Shown here: positions 19,419 to 28,000 of the stretch, piece after piece
Numbering within the stretch: the stretch's first letter is position 1
How the letters are laid out: each line of letters opens with the position of its first letter
Source of the DNA: Streptomyces sp. WAC 01529
GTDB lineage: Bacteria; Actinomycetota; Actinomycetes; Streptomycetales; Streptomycetaceae
Assembly (NCBI RefSeq): GCF_003945545.1
Contig: NZ_CP029617.1
Location: 2,739,001 to 2,803,000 of the forward strand
Length of the DNA stretch: 64,000 nucleotides
Reading direction: 5' to 3'
The notes under the pieces: model-generated
Told to the model about the DNA's origin: nothing
The model's database searches: none
Seen by the model: only the letters and a program-made list of their open reading frames with translations
Made by a program: the position numbers and the translations under genes

Positions 19419-20906
19419 TTAAAGCTGAGCTGAACGCTCCAGGGTGGCCCGCACCTCGTCCGCGTCCGCCTCCTCCGCGGCCCACGCCACGTACCCGTCG
19501 GGCCTGACCAGCACCGTCGTACGCCGGTCGCTCGACCAGTGCGCGACCACCGCCCGCCCCGCCGCGGGCCGCACGCCACGCGGCACGACGAGGACGAACC
19601 CGCCCGCCCGCAGCACCTCGTAGAGGCGGCCCTCCGCCAGTGCGAGGTCGGGCACCCGCCGCCCGACGAGCCGGTGGGCGCCCCGCGGGGCCCGGTAGGC
19701 GAAGCCGATGCCGGTGATCTGGCCGACCGCCTTGGCGCGCACGGCCGGGACCTCCCTGACGACCGCGGCGAACGCGGCCCGCGCCCCGCGCGTCCACGGC
19801 CGCTTGGCCATCGCGAGCCTGACGAGCCCGCCGCTGCTGCGCAGGACCGCCTTGCCGACCGGGTGCCGCTCGGCGTGATAGGTGTCCAACAGGCCTTCCG
19901 GGGCACGGCCGTTGACCGCGGCGACCAGCTTCCAGCTCAGATTCGCGGCGTCCTGGAGGCCCGTGTTCATGCCCTGGCCGCCCGCCGGGGAGTGGACGTG
20001 CGCGGCGTCCCCGGCGAGGAAGACACGGCCCACGCGGTACGCGGGCACCTGCCGTTCGTCGCTGTGGAAGCGGGACATCCAGCGGGCGTCGTGCATCCCG
20101 AAGTCGCGGCCGAGCGCCTGCCGGACGATGTCCTTGACCTCGTCGAGGGCGAGCGGGTCGCTGTCGGGGACGTCGCGCGTGCGGTTCCAGCCGATGACGC
20201 GGTAGTAGCCGTCGGCGAAGGGCGCGATGAAGGCGAAGGCGTCACCGGCCGCGTTGACGGTGAGCAGGCCCGGGGGCTTCTCGGCGAGCCTGACGTCGGC
20301 GAGGACGAGCGAGCGGATGACGGACCTGCCGGGGAAGGGCAGCCCGACCGCCTCGCGCACACCGCTGCGCAGGCCGTCCGCGCCGACGACGTACGCGGCG
20401 CGCAGCGTGCCCGGCTCGCCACCGGGGCCCCGCACTTCGAGTGTCACGCCCTCCGCGTCCTGGGTGAGCCCCGCGACCTCGGTCTCGTACGCGAAACGCA
20501 CCCCCGCCTCGGTCGCGCGCCGCGCCAGGGACCGCTCGACCTCGTACTGCGGCAGGACGAGCACATGACGGAAGCGGGAGGGGAGGTGCGCGAGGTCCAG
20601 CGAGAGGCGGTCGAAGAGGCGGAGCCTGTCCAGCGGCTCCCCCTTGGCCTCCAGCTCGTCCGCGAGGCCCCGGGCGTCGAGCTGCTCCAGGGTGCGGGCG
20701 TGCACGACCATCGCGCGGGAGAGGTTGCTGATGCCGTGCGCCCGCTTCTCGACGAGGGTGACGGGGACGCCCGCGGCGGCGAGGTCCCCGGCGAGCAGCA
20801 GCCCGGTCGGCCCGGCGCCCACGACCACGACGCCGCGCGCGCCTCCGCTCCCGTGCTCCTGCTCGTGCTCGTTGATGCCGTCGTACTCGGTGGTCGTACC
20901 GTTCAT
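19419..20906 (-). CDS. FAD-dependent aromatic-ring monooxygenase (PHBH fold)
   Basis: This 495-residue flavoprotein has FAD motif GAGPTGLLLAGDLAAAG near residue 28, DG motif VVGADGLRSGVREA and GD motif FLAGDAAHVHSPAGGQGMN. It also has a C-terminal extension of about 130 residues, as in the PgaE/RdmE and pentachlorophenol-hydroxylase group, whose thioredoxin-like end is often non-catalytic. Such enzymes hydroxylate polyketide aromatics or inactivate drugs. The ATG at 20906 follows AGGAGG. It is transcribed divergently from a TetR gene and shares an operator array with it. That points to induction by a xenobiotic or pigment that is its substrate. Confidence 0.9.
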   Translation of the reverse strand: MNGTTTEYDGINEHEQEHGSGGARGVVVVGAGPTGLLLAGDLAAAGVPVTLVEKRAHGISNLSRAMVVHARTLEQLDARGLADELEAKGEPLDRLRLFDRLSLDLAHLPSRFRHVLVLPQYEVERSLARRATEAGVRFAYETEVAGLTQDAEGVTLEVRGPGGEPGTLRAAYVVGADGLRSGVREAVGLPFPGRSVIRSLVLADVRLAEKPPGLLTVNAAGDAFAFIAPFADGYYRVIGWNRTRDVPDSDPLALDEVKDIVRQALGRDFGMHDARWMSRFHSDERQVPAYRVGRVFLAGDAAHVHSPAGGQGMNTGLQDAANLSWKLVAAVNGRAPEGLLDTYHAERHPVGKAVLRSSGGLVRLAMAKRPWTRGARAAFAAVVREVPAVRAKAVGQITGIGFAYRAPRGAHRLVGRRVPDLALAEGRLYEVLRAGGFVLVVPRGVRPAAGRAVVAHWSSDRRTTVLVRPDGYVAWAAEEADADEVRATLERSAQL

Positions 20907-20951
20907 GGCCGCCTCCTGATGCCAACACCTGTTGGTCAACGCTTGTTGGCC

Positions 20952-20980
20952 AACGTAGAGCCGCCGCTATGGACTGTCAA
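20952..20980 (-). promoter_or_regulatory. Promoter of the monooxygenase gene
   Basis: On the minus strand TTGACA (20980-20975), a 17-bp spacer and TACGTT (20957-20952) form a good housekeeping-type promoter. It leaves a leader of roughly 40 bases that contains the AGGAGG ribosome-binding site. Operator sites flank and overlap it. Confidence 0.75.
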
Positions 20981-20998
20981 CACTTGTTGGCCTACGTT
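20970..20998 (+). promoter_or_regulatory. Promoter of the tetR gene
   Basis: TGGACT (20970-20975), a 17-bp spacer and TACGTT (20993-20998) place the start of transcription at or next to the ATG at 21006. The tetR message is therefore probably leaderless, which fits the absence of a ribosome-binding site. It overlaps the opposite promoter back to back. Confidence 0.6.
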
Positions 20999-21005
20999 TG
21001 TTGGC

Positions 21006-21599
21006 ATGACCGAGAGAGCCCCCACACCTGCCGAGCCCGAGGCACCGCCCCGCCGCTCCGACGCCACCCGCGCCGGGATCCTCGCGGCGGCCCGCGAGCG
21101 GTTCGCCGCCGACGGGTACGAGCGCGCCACGATCCGCGCCATCGCCAAGGACGCGGAGATCGACCCGTCGATGGTCATGCGCTACTACGGCAGCAAGGAA
21201 GGCCTTTTCGCGGCCGCCACCTCGGCGGATCTGCGGATGCCGGACTTCACTCGGGTGCCGCGCGAGGAGGTGGGGCAGGTCCTCGTGGGGCACTTCCTGG
21301 ACCTGTGGGAGGACGCGGGCGTGCTCACCGCGCTGCTCCGCGTGGGCATCACCAACCAGGCGGGCGCCGAGCGCATGCGGAAGATCTTCGCCGAGCAGTT
21401 GCTGCCGGTCGCGCGGGAGGTCTGCCCCGATCCGGACGCGGCGCCCGCGCGGGCCGCGCTCTGCGCCGCGCAGCTGCTCGGCCTCGCGCTGACGCGGTAC
21501 GTGCTGCGGTTCCCGCCGTCCGCCGCGCTGACGAGGGAGGAGATCACGGCCTGGCTGGCGCCGACCCTCCAGCGCTATCTGACGGCCGAGCGGCCGTAA
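21006..21599 (+). CDS. TetR-family repressor
   Basis: This 197-residue protein has the TetR DNA-binding domain at about residues 20-65 (ILAAARERFAADGYERATI, then IAKDAEIDPSMVMRYYGSKE). A helical ligand domain follows (LVGHFLDLWEDAGVLTALL). The C-terminal part resembles the TetR_C_17-type group. It is divergent from the monooxygenase and almost certainly binds the four TTGTTGG-type sites in between. It would repress both genes until a ligand binds. The start ATG abuts the last operator copy. Confidence 0.92.
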   Translation: MTERAPTPAEPEAPPRRSDATRAGILAAARERFAADGYERATIRAIAKDAEIDPSMVMRYYGSKEGLFAAATSADLRMPDFTRVPREEVGQVLVGHFLDLWEDAGVLTALLRVGITNQAGAERMRKIFAEQLLPVAREVCPDPDAAPARAALCAAQLLGLALTRYVLRFPPSAALTREEITAWLAPTLQRYLTAERP

Positions 21600-21712
21600 A
21601 GCCTGCCGAGCGCATGCCGAGGGCCCGGTTCAGTCACACAGGTGTACGCACGCATACGCACGTACCTACGTGACCGGACCGAGCCCTCGGAAGGAGTCGA
21701 CGGACGGTGGCG

Positions 21713-21952
21713 TCAGCCCTGCTTCTGCTGCTTGCGGGACTTGTCGCCGACCATCACGAGGCCCGCGATCACCAGGAACAGCACGATGGGCGCGGCGACA
21801 TAGAGGCCGAGCGTGTCGATGACACTCAGGCCCGGACCCGGGTCGTCGCCGTCGTCGCGGGTGAGCGCGAGGGCGGGGGACGACATGAGCAGCATCATCA
21901 GCGTCGTGCCGGAGGCCAGGGCGCCGGCGCGCAGAGCGTTCTTCTTGTCCAC
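21713..21952 (-). CDS. Small exported membrane protein of unknown function
   Basis: This 79-residue protein begins at GTG 21952. It has a signal peptide (about residues 8-30, ending SSPALA), a short acidic stretch (TRDDGDDPGPG) and one membrane segment (about residues 47-70: LYVAAPIVLFLVIAGLVMV), and it ends in KSRKQQKQG. It would be anchored with a short outside segment. It lies 20 bp downstream of the malQ stop on the same strand. A Shine-Dalgarno-like AGGAG is 17 bases from the GTG, which is too far. TACGTT lies seven bases before the start, so a leaderless transcript is possible. I do not recognise the family. Confidence 0.65.
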   Translation of the reverse strand: MDKKNALRAGALASGTTLMMLLMSSPALALTRDDGDDPGPGLSVIDTLGLYVAAPIVLFLVIAGLVMVGDKSRKQQKQG

Positions 21953-21972
21953 GGTGCAAACGTAGCGAACTC

Positions 21973-24297
21973 CTAAACGGGGTGCGCGTCCGGGGGTGCC
22001 GTACGGGCCGTGTCGTCCTTGAGCGCGGATTGCCGGAAGACCGCCATGAGCGCGTGCAGGCGCGGGGAGGCGGCGAGGTCCTCCAGGGTGACGGGGCGTC
22101 CGGTGGCGTCGGCGACGGGCAGGCGCCAGTTCGGGTACTGGTCCCAGGTGCCTGGCAGGTTCTGCGGGCGGCGGTCGCCGACCGCGTCCGGCAGCCAGAT
22201 GCCGAGCATGCGGGCGGGCGTGGCGAGCAGGAAGCGGTGCAGGGCGCGGATCTCGTCCTCCTCGCAGCCCATGCCGCCGGGCAGCATGCCGAGCCGCGAG
22301 AGCAGGCCGAGCCACTCGCGCACGTCGGCGGCGGCCTCGGACTGCTCCTCGGCCAGGGGGCGGGTCAACAGGCCGAGGTCGTGGCGGAGCTGGACGTGCT
22401 CGCCGGTGAGGCGGGCGGCGGTCGAGGGCAGGTCGTGCGTGGTGGCGGTGGCCACGCAGTCCGCGCGCCAGGCCTCGGCGGGCAGCGGGCGGCCGGTGCC
22501 CGCCCAGTCCCGCTCGAACCAGAGCACCGAGGTGCCGAGCACGCCGTGCTCGCGCAGCGACTCGCGCACGCCGGGCTCCACGGTGCCGAGGTCCTCGCCG
22601 ATGACGAGGGCGTCCGCGCGGTCCGCTTCGAGGGCGAGGACGGCGAGCATGGCCTCGGCGTCGTAGTGGACGTACGTCCCGTCGGTGGGGTCGCTGCCCT
22701 CCGGGACCCACCAGAGGCGGAACAGCCCCATGACGTGGTCGATGCGCAGGGCGCCCGCGTGCCGGAGCAGGCCGCGGACGAGGGCGCGGTAGGGGGCGTA
22801 GCCGGACTCGGCGAGGCGGTCCGGGCGCCAGGGCGGCAGGCCCCAGTCCTGGCCGCGCGCGTTGAACGCGTCCGGCGGGGCGCCGACGGTCATGCGCGGC
22901 GCGAAGTGGTCCCGCTGGGCCCATGCGTCGGCGCCGCCGGGGTGCACGCCGACCGCGAGGTCGTGGACCAGGCCGATCTCCATGCCCGCCTCGCGTGCGG
23001 TGCGCTGGGCGGTGGCCAGTTGGGTGTCGGTGAGCCAGGCGAGGCGGCAGTGGAAGTCGACGCGGTCCATCAGCTCGCGCCGGGCGCGGGCGGTCGCGGG
23101 TGAGGCGGGGTCGCGCAGGGGGGCGGGCCAGGAGTGCCAGTCGGGGCCGTAGGTCTCGGCGAGGGCGTACCAGGTGGCGTGGTCCTCCAGGGCGCGGCCC
23201 TGTTCGGCGAGGAAGGCGCTGTAGGCGGCGGTGCGGCCGGGGCCGAGGGGGACCTCGTGGAGCAGTTCGAGGGCCTCGCGCTTCAGGGCCCAGACGGCGT
23301 CGCGGTCGATCAACTCGCCCCCGCCGAGCACCCCTTCGCGCAGCCGGTCGGCCTCGCGGCGCAGGGCGTCGACCCGGTCGCGGGCCGCGCCCGTCAGATG
23401 GGCGAACTCCGGGACGGCCTCGATGCGCAGATGTACGGGGTCGGGGAAGCGGCGTGAGGAGGGGCGGTACGGGGACGGGTCGCCGCCGGGGCCGTCAGGC
23501 GGGCTGGGCACGGCGGCGTGCAAGGGGTTGACCTGGACGAACCCGGCGTCCAGGACGTGCCCGGACCAGGCGGCCAGCTCGGCGAGGTCGCCGAGGTCGC
23601 CCATGCCCCAGGAGCGGCGGGAGAGGAGGGAGTAGAGCTGGACCAGGAACCCGTGAGCGCGGCGCGCCGGGGTCTTGATCCGGCGGGGGGCGGCGATGAG
23701 GTGGGCCTCTGCGGTTTTGCCCTCGGGGCTGCGGACGAGGACCTTGTGGACGCCGGCGGGGGGCTCCGCCCGGGGTTGCGGCTCGGTCTCCCCTGGCCCT
23801 GCGTCCGGCGGCGGGGCCGCTTGCCGCTCGGTCGTTCCGCCGCTCCGCGGCGGGGTCTCCCACCCACCCACCCGTTCACCCCGCGATAGGGGCGGCTCTG
23901 TAGGGGGCTGGGGGGTGGCCTGCGACAGGAGCGGCTCGGTAGGGGGTTCTGAGGCGGTCGGCATTTCCTTGCCGGACGAGTGCGTTCTCCACTCGATCAG
24001 CCCGCCCCCCTCCAGCTCCACCCGCACCCACGTCCCCCGCGGCAGGCCCGCGAGAGGTGGCGCGGCGGGGAGGGGGGTGTCCGTCCAGGCGACCACGGTC
24101 GGGGGGAGCAGACGCTCGGCGAGGTGGGCCTCGCGCGCGGCGAGGGCGGCGCTGATCGCCTCGGGGGTGCTCGCGTCGACGCCCAGCGCGGCGAGGGCCG
24201 CGACGACCGCGGTGCCGGAGGCCGGGAGGGTGCGCCCCGGCGACGGGGAGTAAGAGGTGGCGACGCCGTACGAGGCGGCCAGCCGGGAAAGGGCCAT
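21973..24297 (-). CDS. malQ: 4-alpha-glucanotransferase (GH77), with an extra N-terminal insert
   Basis: This 774-residue amylomaltase transfers alpha-1,4-glucan segments between maltodextrins. The GH77 catalytic residues are visible: nucleophile D520 (RIDHVMG), acid/base E568 (VIGEDLGTV) and D622 (THDLPS). The core from YSLLSRRSWGMGDLGD onward is normal. The N-terminal domain carries about 60 extra residues at roughly 110-175. They are rich in Pro/Glu (EPPTEPLLSQ, PPTEPPLSRGE) and include GERVGGWETPPRSGG. DNA of this insert matches the repeat at 16835-16907. The frame is intact, so the gene is probably functional. Its ATG overlaps the stop codon of the small upstream gene by one base. Confidence 0.92.
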   Translation of the reverse strand: MALSRLAASYGVATSYSPSPGRTLPASGTAVVAALAALGVDASTPEAISAALAAREAHLAERLLPPTVVAWTDTPLPAAPPLAGLPRGTWVRVELEGGGLIEWRTHSSGKEMPTASEPPTEPLLSQATPQPPTEPPLSRGERVGGWETPPRSGGTTERQAAPPPDAGPGETEPQPRAEPPAGVHKVLVRSPEGKTAEAHLIAAPRRIKTPARRAHGFLVQLYSLLSRRSWGMGDLGDLAELAAWSGHVLDAGFVQVNPLHAAVPSPPDGPGGDPSPYRPSSRRFPDPVHLRIEAVPEFAHLTGAARDRVDALRREADRLREGVLGGGELIDRDAVWALKREALELLHEVPLGPGRTAAYSAFLAEQGRALEDHATWYALAETYGPDWHSWPAPLRDPASPATARARRELMDRVDFHCRLAWLTDTQLATAQRTAREAGMEIGLVHDLAVGVHPGGADAWAQRDHFAPRMTVGAPPDAFNARGQDWGLPPWRPDRLAESGYAPYRALVRGLLRHAGALRIDHVMGLFRLWWVPEGSDPTDGTYVHYDAEAMLAVLALEADRADALVIGEDLGTVEPGVRESLREHGVLGTSVLWFERDWAGTGRPLPAEAWRADCVATATTHDLPSTAARLTGEHVQLRHDLGLLTRPLAEEQSEAAADVREWLGLLSRLGMLPGGMGCEEDEIRALHRFLLATPARMLGIWLPDAVGDRRPQNLPGTWDQYPNWRLPVADATGRPVTLEDLAASPRLHALMAVFRQSALKDDTARTAPPDAHPV
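23837..23885. repeat. Copy of the 16.8-17.4 kb repeat element inside malQ
   Basis: CCGCCGCTCCGCGGCGG followed by CCCACCCACCCACCCGTTC and ACCCCGCG matches the segment at 16858-16907 almost base for base. It is translated in frame as part of the malQ insert. Confidence 0.8.
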
Positions 24298-24605
24298 CAG
24301 ACCCCCATGGAGTCCAGGCCCGATGCCATACCGGCGGAGGTGGGCTCGCTGGTGAGCGGGGCGGCGTCGGCGAGGGGCGGCTCGCTGGTGAGCGGCGCGG
24401 CGTCGGAGAGCGGGGGCTCGCTGGTCAGGGGCGGCTCCAGGCAGCCGCAGGAGCAGGAGCCGTCGAGGCCGGAATCGGGGCTCGAGACCTGCTCCGAGAG
24501 GTATCCGGGGGCGGGGACCCGCGCGGAGAGCACGGGCGCCTCCTCGGCGAGGGCGGGGACCTGTTTGGAGAGGGCGGAGAGCAGAAGGTTCGCGGAAGCG
24601 GCCAC
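24297..24605 (-). CDS. Small protein with a Cys motif and 12-residue repeats, upstream of malQ
   Basis: This 102-residue protein starts at GTG 24605 with AAGGAG seven bases upstream, and its stop codon overlaps the malQ ATG (TGATG). It therefore looks real and is translationally coupled. The N-terminal half is helical and hydrophobic (ASANLLLSALSKQVPALAEE). Residues around 50 read DGSCSCGCLEPPL, with three closely spaced cysteines. A 12-residue repeat (PLTSEPPLSDAA, PLTSEPPLADAA, PLTSEP) follows. I do not recognise the family. The leader-like N-terminus and Ser/Cys core resemble a ribosomal-peptide precursor, but no modifying enzyme is nearby. A small metal-binding protein is equally possible. 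Confidence 0.6.
   Translation of the reverse strand: MAASANLLLSALSKQVPALAEEAPVLSARVPAPGYLSEQVSSPDSGLDGSCSCGCLEPPLTSEPPLSDAAPLTSEPPLADAAPLTSEPTSAGMASGLDSMGV
24344..24451. repeat. 36-bp coding repeat, three copies
   Basis: GCTCGCTGGTGAGCGG-type units begin at 24344, 24380 and 24416. They encode the Pro/Ser/Glu repeat of the small protein upstream of malQ. The last copy is diverged. Confidence 0.75.
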
Positions 24606-24808
24606 GTGGGGGCTCCTTTTCAGGGGGCAGGTCACGGCAGCCCTACCCACTGCGCGGGGCCGCAGACCTCCAGGCTGCCCCAAGGTGACCCTGGTCACAA
24701 TTGTTTCGCCCGGGCCGGAGTTGTTCTCCTGGGTCCCCCACCCGCCCGGAAGATCCGGCTCCGCCCCCCGTCCCGCCGGGAAGATGTCCGCCACCCCGGG
24801 CCACCCCA

Positions 24809-24917
24809 GCGCCCCGAAGGGGCGCGGGGAACTGCGCGAGCAACCACACCCGACCCGCAGCTGAGCGCCCCGCAAGAAGCGCGGGGAACTGCGCGCCCAG
24901 CCACGACCGACCCGCAG
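24809..24917. repeat. Two tandem copies of an intergenic hairpin element
   Basis: Copies at 24809-24860 and 24865-24917 share GCGCGGGGAACTGCGCG and CGACCCGCAG. The first opens with the hairpin GCGCCCC-GAA-GGGGCGC. A third copy in the other orientation is at 3316-3366. The remainder of the gap 24606-25048 contains no gene I can support. It should hold the promoters of both flanking genes. Confidence 0.75.
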
Positions 24918-25048
24918 CCGAGCGGAAACCCCTCACTCCCGTTGACACCCCCGCCACCTCAGTGGTGGGCTCACTGCCATAGGTGACATCAGGGTGACGC
25001 CAGGGACCCCGGAGGCCCCGGGACCCCGGAGAACAAGGAGAGGGCGGC

Positions 25049-28000
25049 GTGCAGTTGCGGCGCAGGAAGGGCGCGGTCGCCATCGCCGTCGCCGTCATCG
25101 CGGGCACGCTCGGCGGTGCGCCCGGCGCTCTCGCGGCCCCGGGTGCGCCCGGCAGGCCCGGCGTTCCGGCCACGTCCCCGGATGTGGGCGCGGACGCCGA
25201 CGGCGACACGGCGCGCAGGACCGGCTCCGCGCTGCCGTCCGTCTGGCCGCGCCCCCAGCTGATGGAGGCCGCCGGGAACCCCGTCACCGTAGGAGACGAC
25301 GTCGTCCTGGTGACCGCACGTGAAGGCGGCGGCGCGAGCGCCGGGGACGGCGACTTCGATACGTACGCCCTGGACGCCCTCCGCGCCGTGCTGCGTGACG
25401 CCGGTGCCCGCCGCGTCATCGAGGTGCGCGACGGCGACCCGCTGCCCGCCGGGCCCACCGGGAGCGCCCTGGTCGTCCGGGCCGGCGGCCCCGGCGCGGA
25501 CCGGGCCCTGCGCGCGCTCGGCGCCCGCGACCACGGCGACCTCCCCTCGGGCGGCTACCGGCTGGCCGTCGGCCGCGTCGACGGGCGGGACAGCGTCGCC
25601 CTCGCGGGAGCCGGGCCGGACGGCCTCTTCCACGGCGTCCAGACCCTGCGGCAGCTCACTCGGACGGGTGAGGCAGGCGGGACGAGCGGCGCCCGGGAGA
25701 CAGGCGAGGCCCGTGCGCCGGGCCACACAAAAGCGCCCCGCACCCTCCCCGGCGTACTCGTCCGCGACTGGCCCGGCACCGCCGTCCGCGGCCTGACCGA
25801 GGGCTTCTACGGCACCCCCTGGACCCGCGAACAGCGCCTGGCGCAGCTGGACTTCATGGGCCGCACCAAGCAGAACCGGTACCTCTACGCCCCCGGCGAC
25901 GACCTCTACCGCCAGGCCCGCTGGCGCGAGCCCTACCCGGCGGACCAGCGCGCCGACTTCCGCGCCCTGGCCGCCCGCGCGAAGGCCAACCACATCACGC
26001 TCGCCTGGGCCGTCTCCCCCGGTCAGGCCATGTGCATGTCCTCCGACAAGGACATCAGGGACCTCAACCGCAAGATCGACGCGATGTGGGCGCTGGGCGT
26101 GCGCGCCTTCCAGTTGCAGTTCCAGGACGTCAGTTACAGCGAGTGGCACTGCGAGCGGGACGCCGAGGCGTTCGGCAGGGGCCCGAAGGCCGCCGCGAAG
26201 GCGCAGGCCAAGGTGGCGAACGCCGTGGCCGCGCACCTCGCCGCGCGCCACCGGGACGCGAAGCCGCTCTCGCTGATGCCGACCGAGTACTTCCAGGACG
26301 GCACGACCGCGTACCGCGCGGCCCTCTCCGCCGACCTGGACCCCCGCATCGAGGTGGCCTGGACGGGCGTGGGCGTGGTCCCCAAGACCATCACCGGGCG
26401 CGAACTGGCGGGCGTCCGCGAGGCGTTCGGTCCGCACCCGCTGGTCACGATGGACAACTACCCCGTCAACGACTTCGCGCAGGACCGCATCTTCCTCGGC
26501 CCCTACACCGGCCGCCAGCCCGCCGTCGCCACCGGCTCCGCCGCCCTCCTCGGCAACGCCATGGAGCAGCCCGCCGCCTCCCGCATCCCGCTCTTCACGG
26601 CCGCGGACTACGCCTGGAACCCCCGCGCCTACCGCCCCCACGAGTCCTGGCTCGCCGCGATCGACGATCTCGCGGGCGGCGACACGCAGGCGCGGGGCGC
26701 GCTGCGGGCGCTGGCGGGCAACGACGCGTCGTCCGTGCTCGGGGCCGAGGAGTCGGCGTATCTGCGGCCTCGGATGCGCGACTTCTGGCGGGCGCGCACG
26801 ACGACGGACCGGGCGCGGATCGACGGCGCGGCGGAGCGGCTGCGCGCGGCCTTCGGCGTGATGCGCGAGGCGCCGCGGCGGCTCTCCGGCAGCGCGCTCG
26901 ACGGCGAGGTGCGGCCCTGGATCGAGAAGCTGGCGCTGTACGGCGAGGCCGGGGAGACGGCCGTCGACATGCTGCGCGCCCAGTCGCTGGGTGACGGTGC
27001 CGCCGCCTGGCGGGCCTCGCGCGCGCTGACGAGGCTCCGCGAGGAGCTGAGGGCGAGCGCCGTCACCGTCGGCGAAGGCGTCCTCGACCCGTTCCTCACC
27101 CGGGCGCAGAAGGCGTACGCGACCTGGGCGGGGACCGACACCGAGCGGGCGTCGGACCGCACGACGGCCCGCTTCGGCCGCGACCGCACGCTGAGCGCGG
27201 TGACGGCGCTGACCGACCCCGGCGGCAAGGGCAGCGTCGAGGTGCGTGTGCCGGGCAAGGGCTGGCAGCGCGTCGGCGCGCTCTCGGAGAGCGGCTTCAC
27301 GGAGATCGACCTGACGAAGGCCGACCTCACGGACACGGAGCGCGAGGGCACCGGCAAGGGCAGCGGCACCGGCAAAGGCAGCGGCACCGCCAAGGGCATC
27401 CGCGCCGACGCCGTCCGCGTCGCCCTCACCGGCGGCACGCTCCGCCACCTCGTGCCCTGGTACGCCGACTCCCCCGCCGCCCGCCTCTCGCTGGCCCGCA
27501 CCGAGACCGACGCGGAGATCGGCGGCGGCCCCCGGCGGGTCACGGCGAAGCTGCGCTCCCTGCGCCCGGGCAGTGTCCGCGGCAGCCTTGAGGCCAAGGC
27601 TCCCGAGGGCATCGAGGTGCGGGTGCCCGATGCGAGCACGCTGCCGCGCGGCACGGAGGTCGAGGTGCCGGTCGACATCACCGTTCCGGCGGGCACCCGG
27701 TCGGGAACGTACGAGATCCCGGTCACCTTCGGCGGCGAGACCCGCACGGTGTCGGTCCGCGCCTTCCCGCGCACGGCGGGCCCGGATCTGGCGCGCGGCG
27801 CGAAGGCCTCGTCGTCGGGCGACGAGACCAAGGACTTCCCGGCGTCGGCCGCCATCGACGGCGATCCGTCGACCCGCTGGTCCTCGCCCGCGGAGGACGG
27901 CGCGTGGTGGCAGGTGGAGCTGGCCGAGCCGGTCAGGCTGGGTCAGGTCGTGCTGCGCTGGCAGGACGCGTACGCCGCCGGGTACCGCGTGCAGACGTCC

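Larger units (their letters stand above)
20922..21004. promoter_or_regulatory. Four-site TetR operator array
   Basis: Four 14-bp sites share the pattern YCWACRYYTGTTGG: CCAACACCTGTTGG at 20922-20935, TCAACGCTTGTTGG at 20936-20949, TCAACACTTGTTGG at 20977-20990 and CCTACGTTTGTTGG at 20991-21004. They form two abutting pairs whose starts are 55 bp apart. A further half-site CCAACG is at 20950. One pair covers the start region of the monooxygenase transcript. The other covers both promoters and reaches the tetR start codon. Confidence 0.85.

Noticed and set aside
23700..23990. malQ as a pseudogene because of the inserted repeat
   Set aside because: The insert is in frame, the catalytic residues downstream are intact, and the N-terminal domain boundary can tolerate loops.
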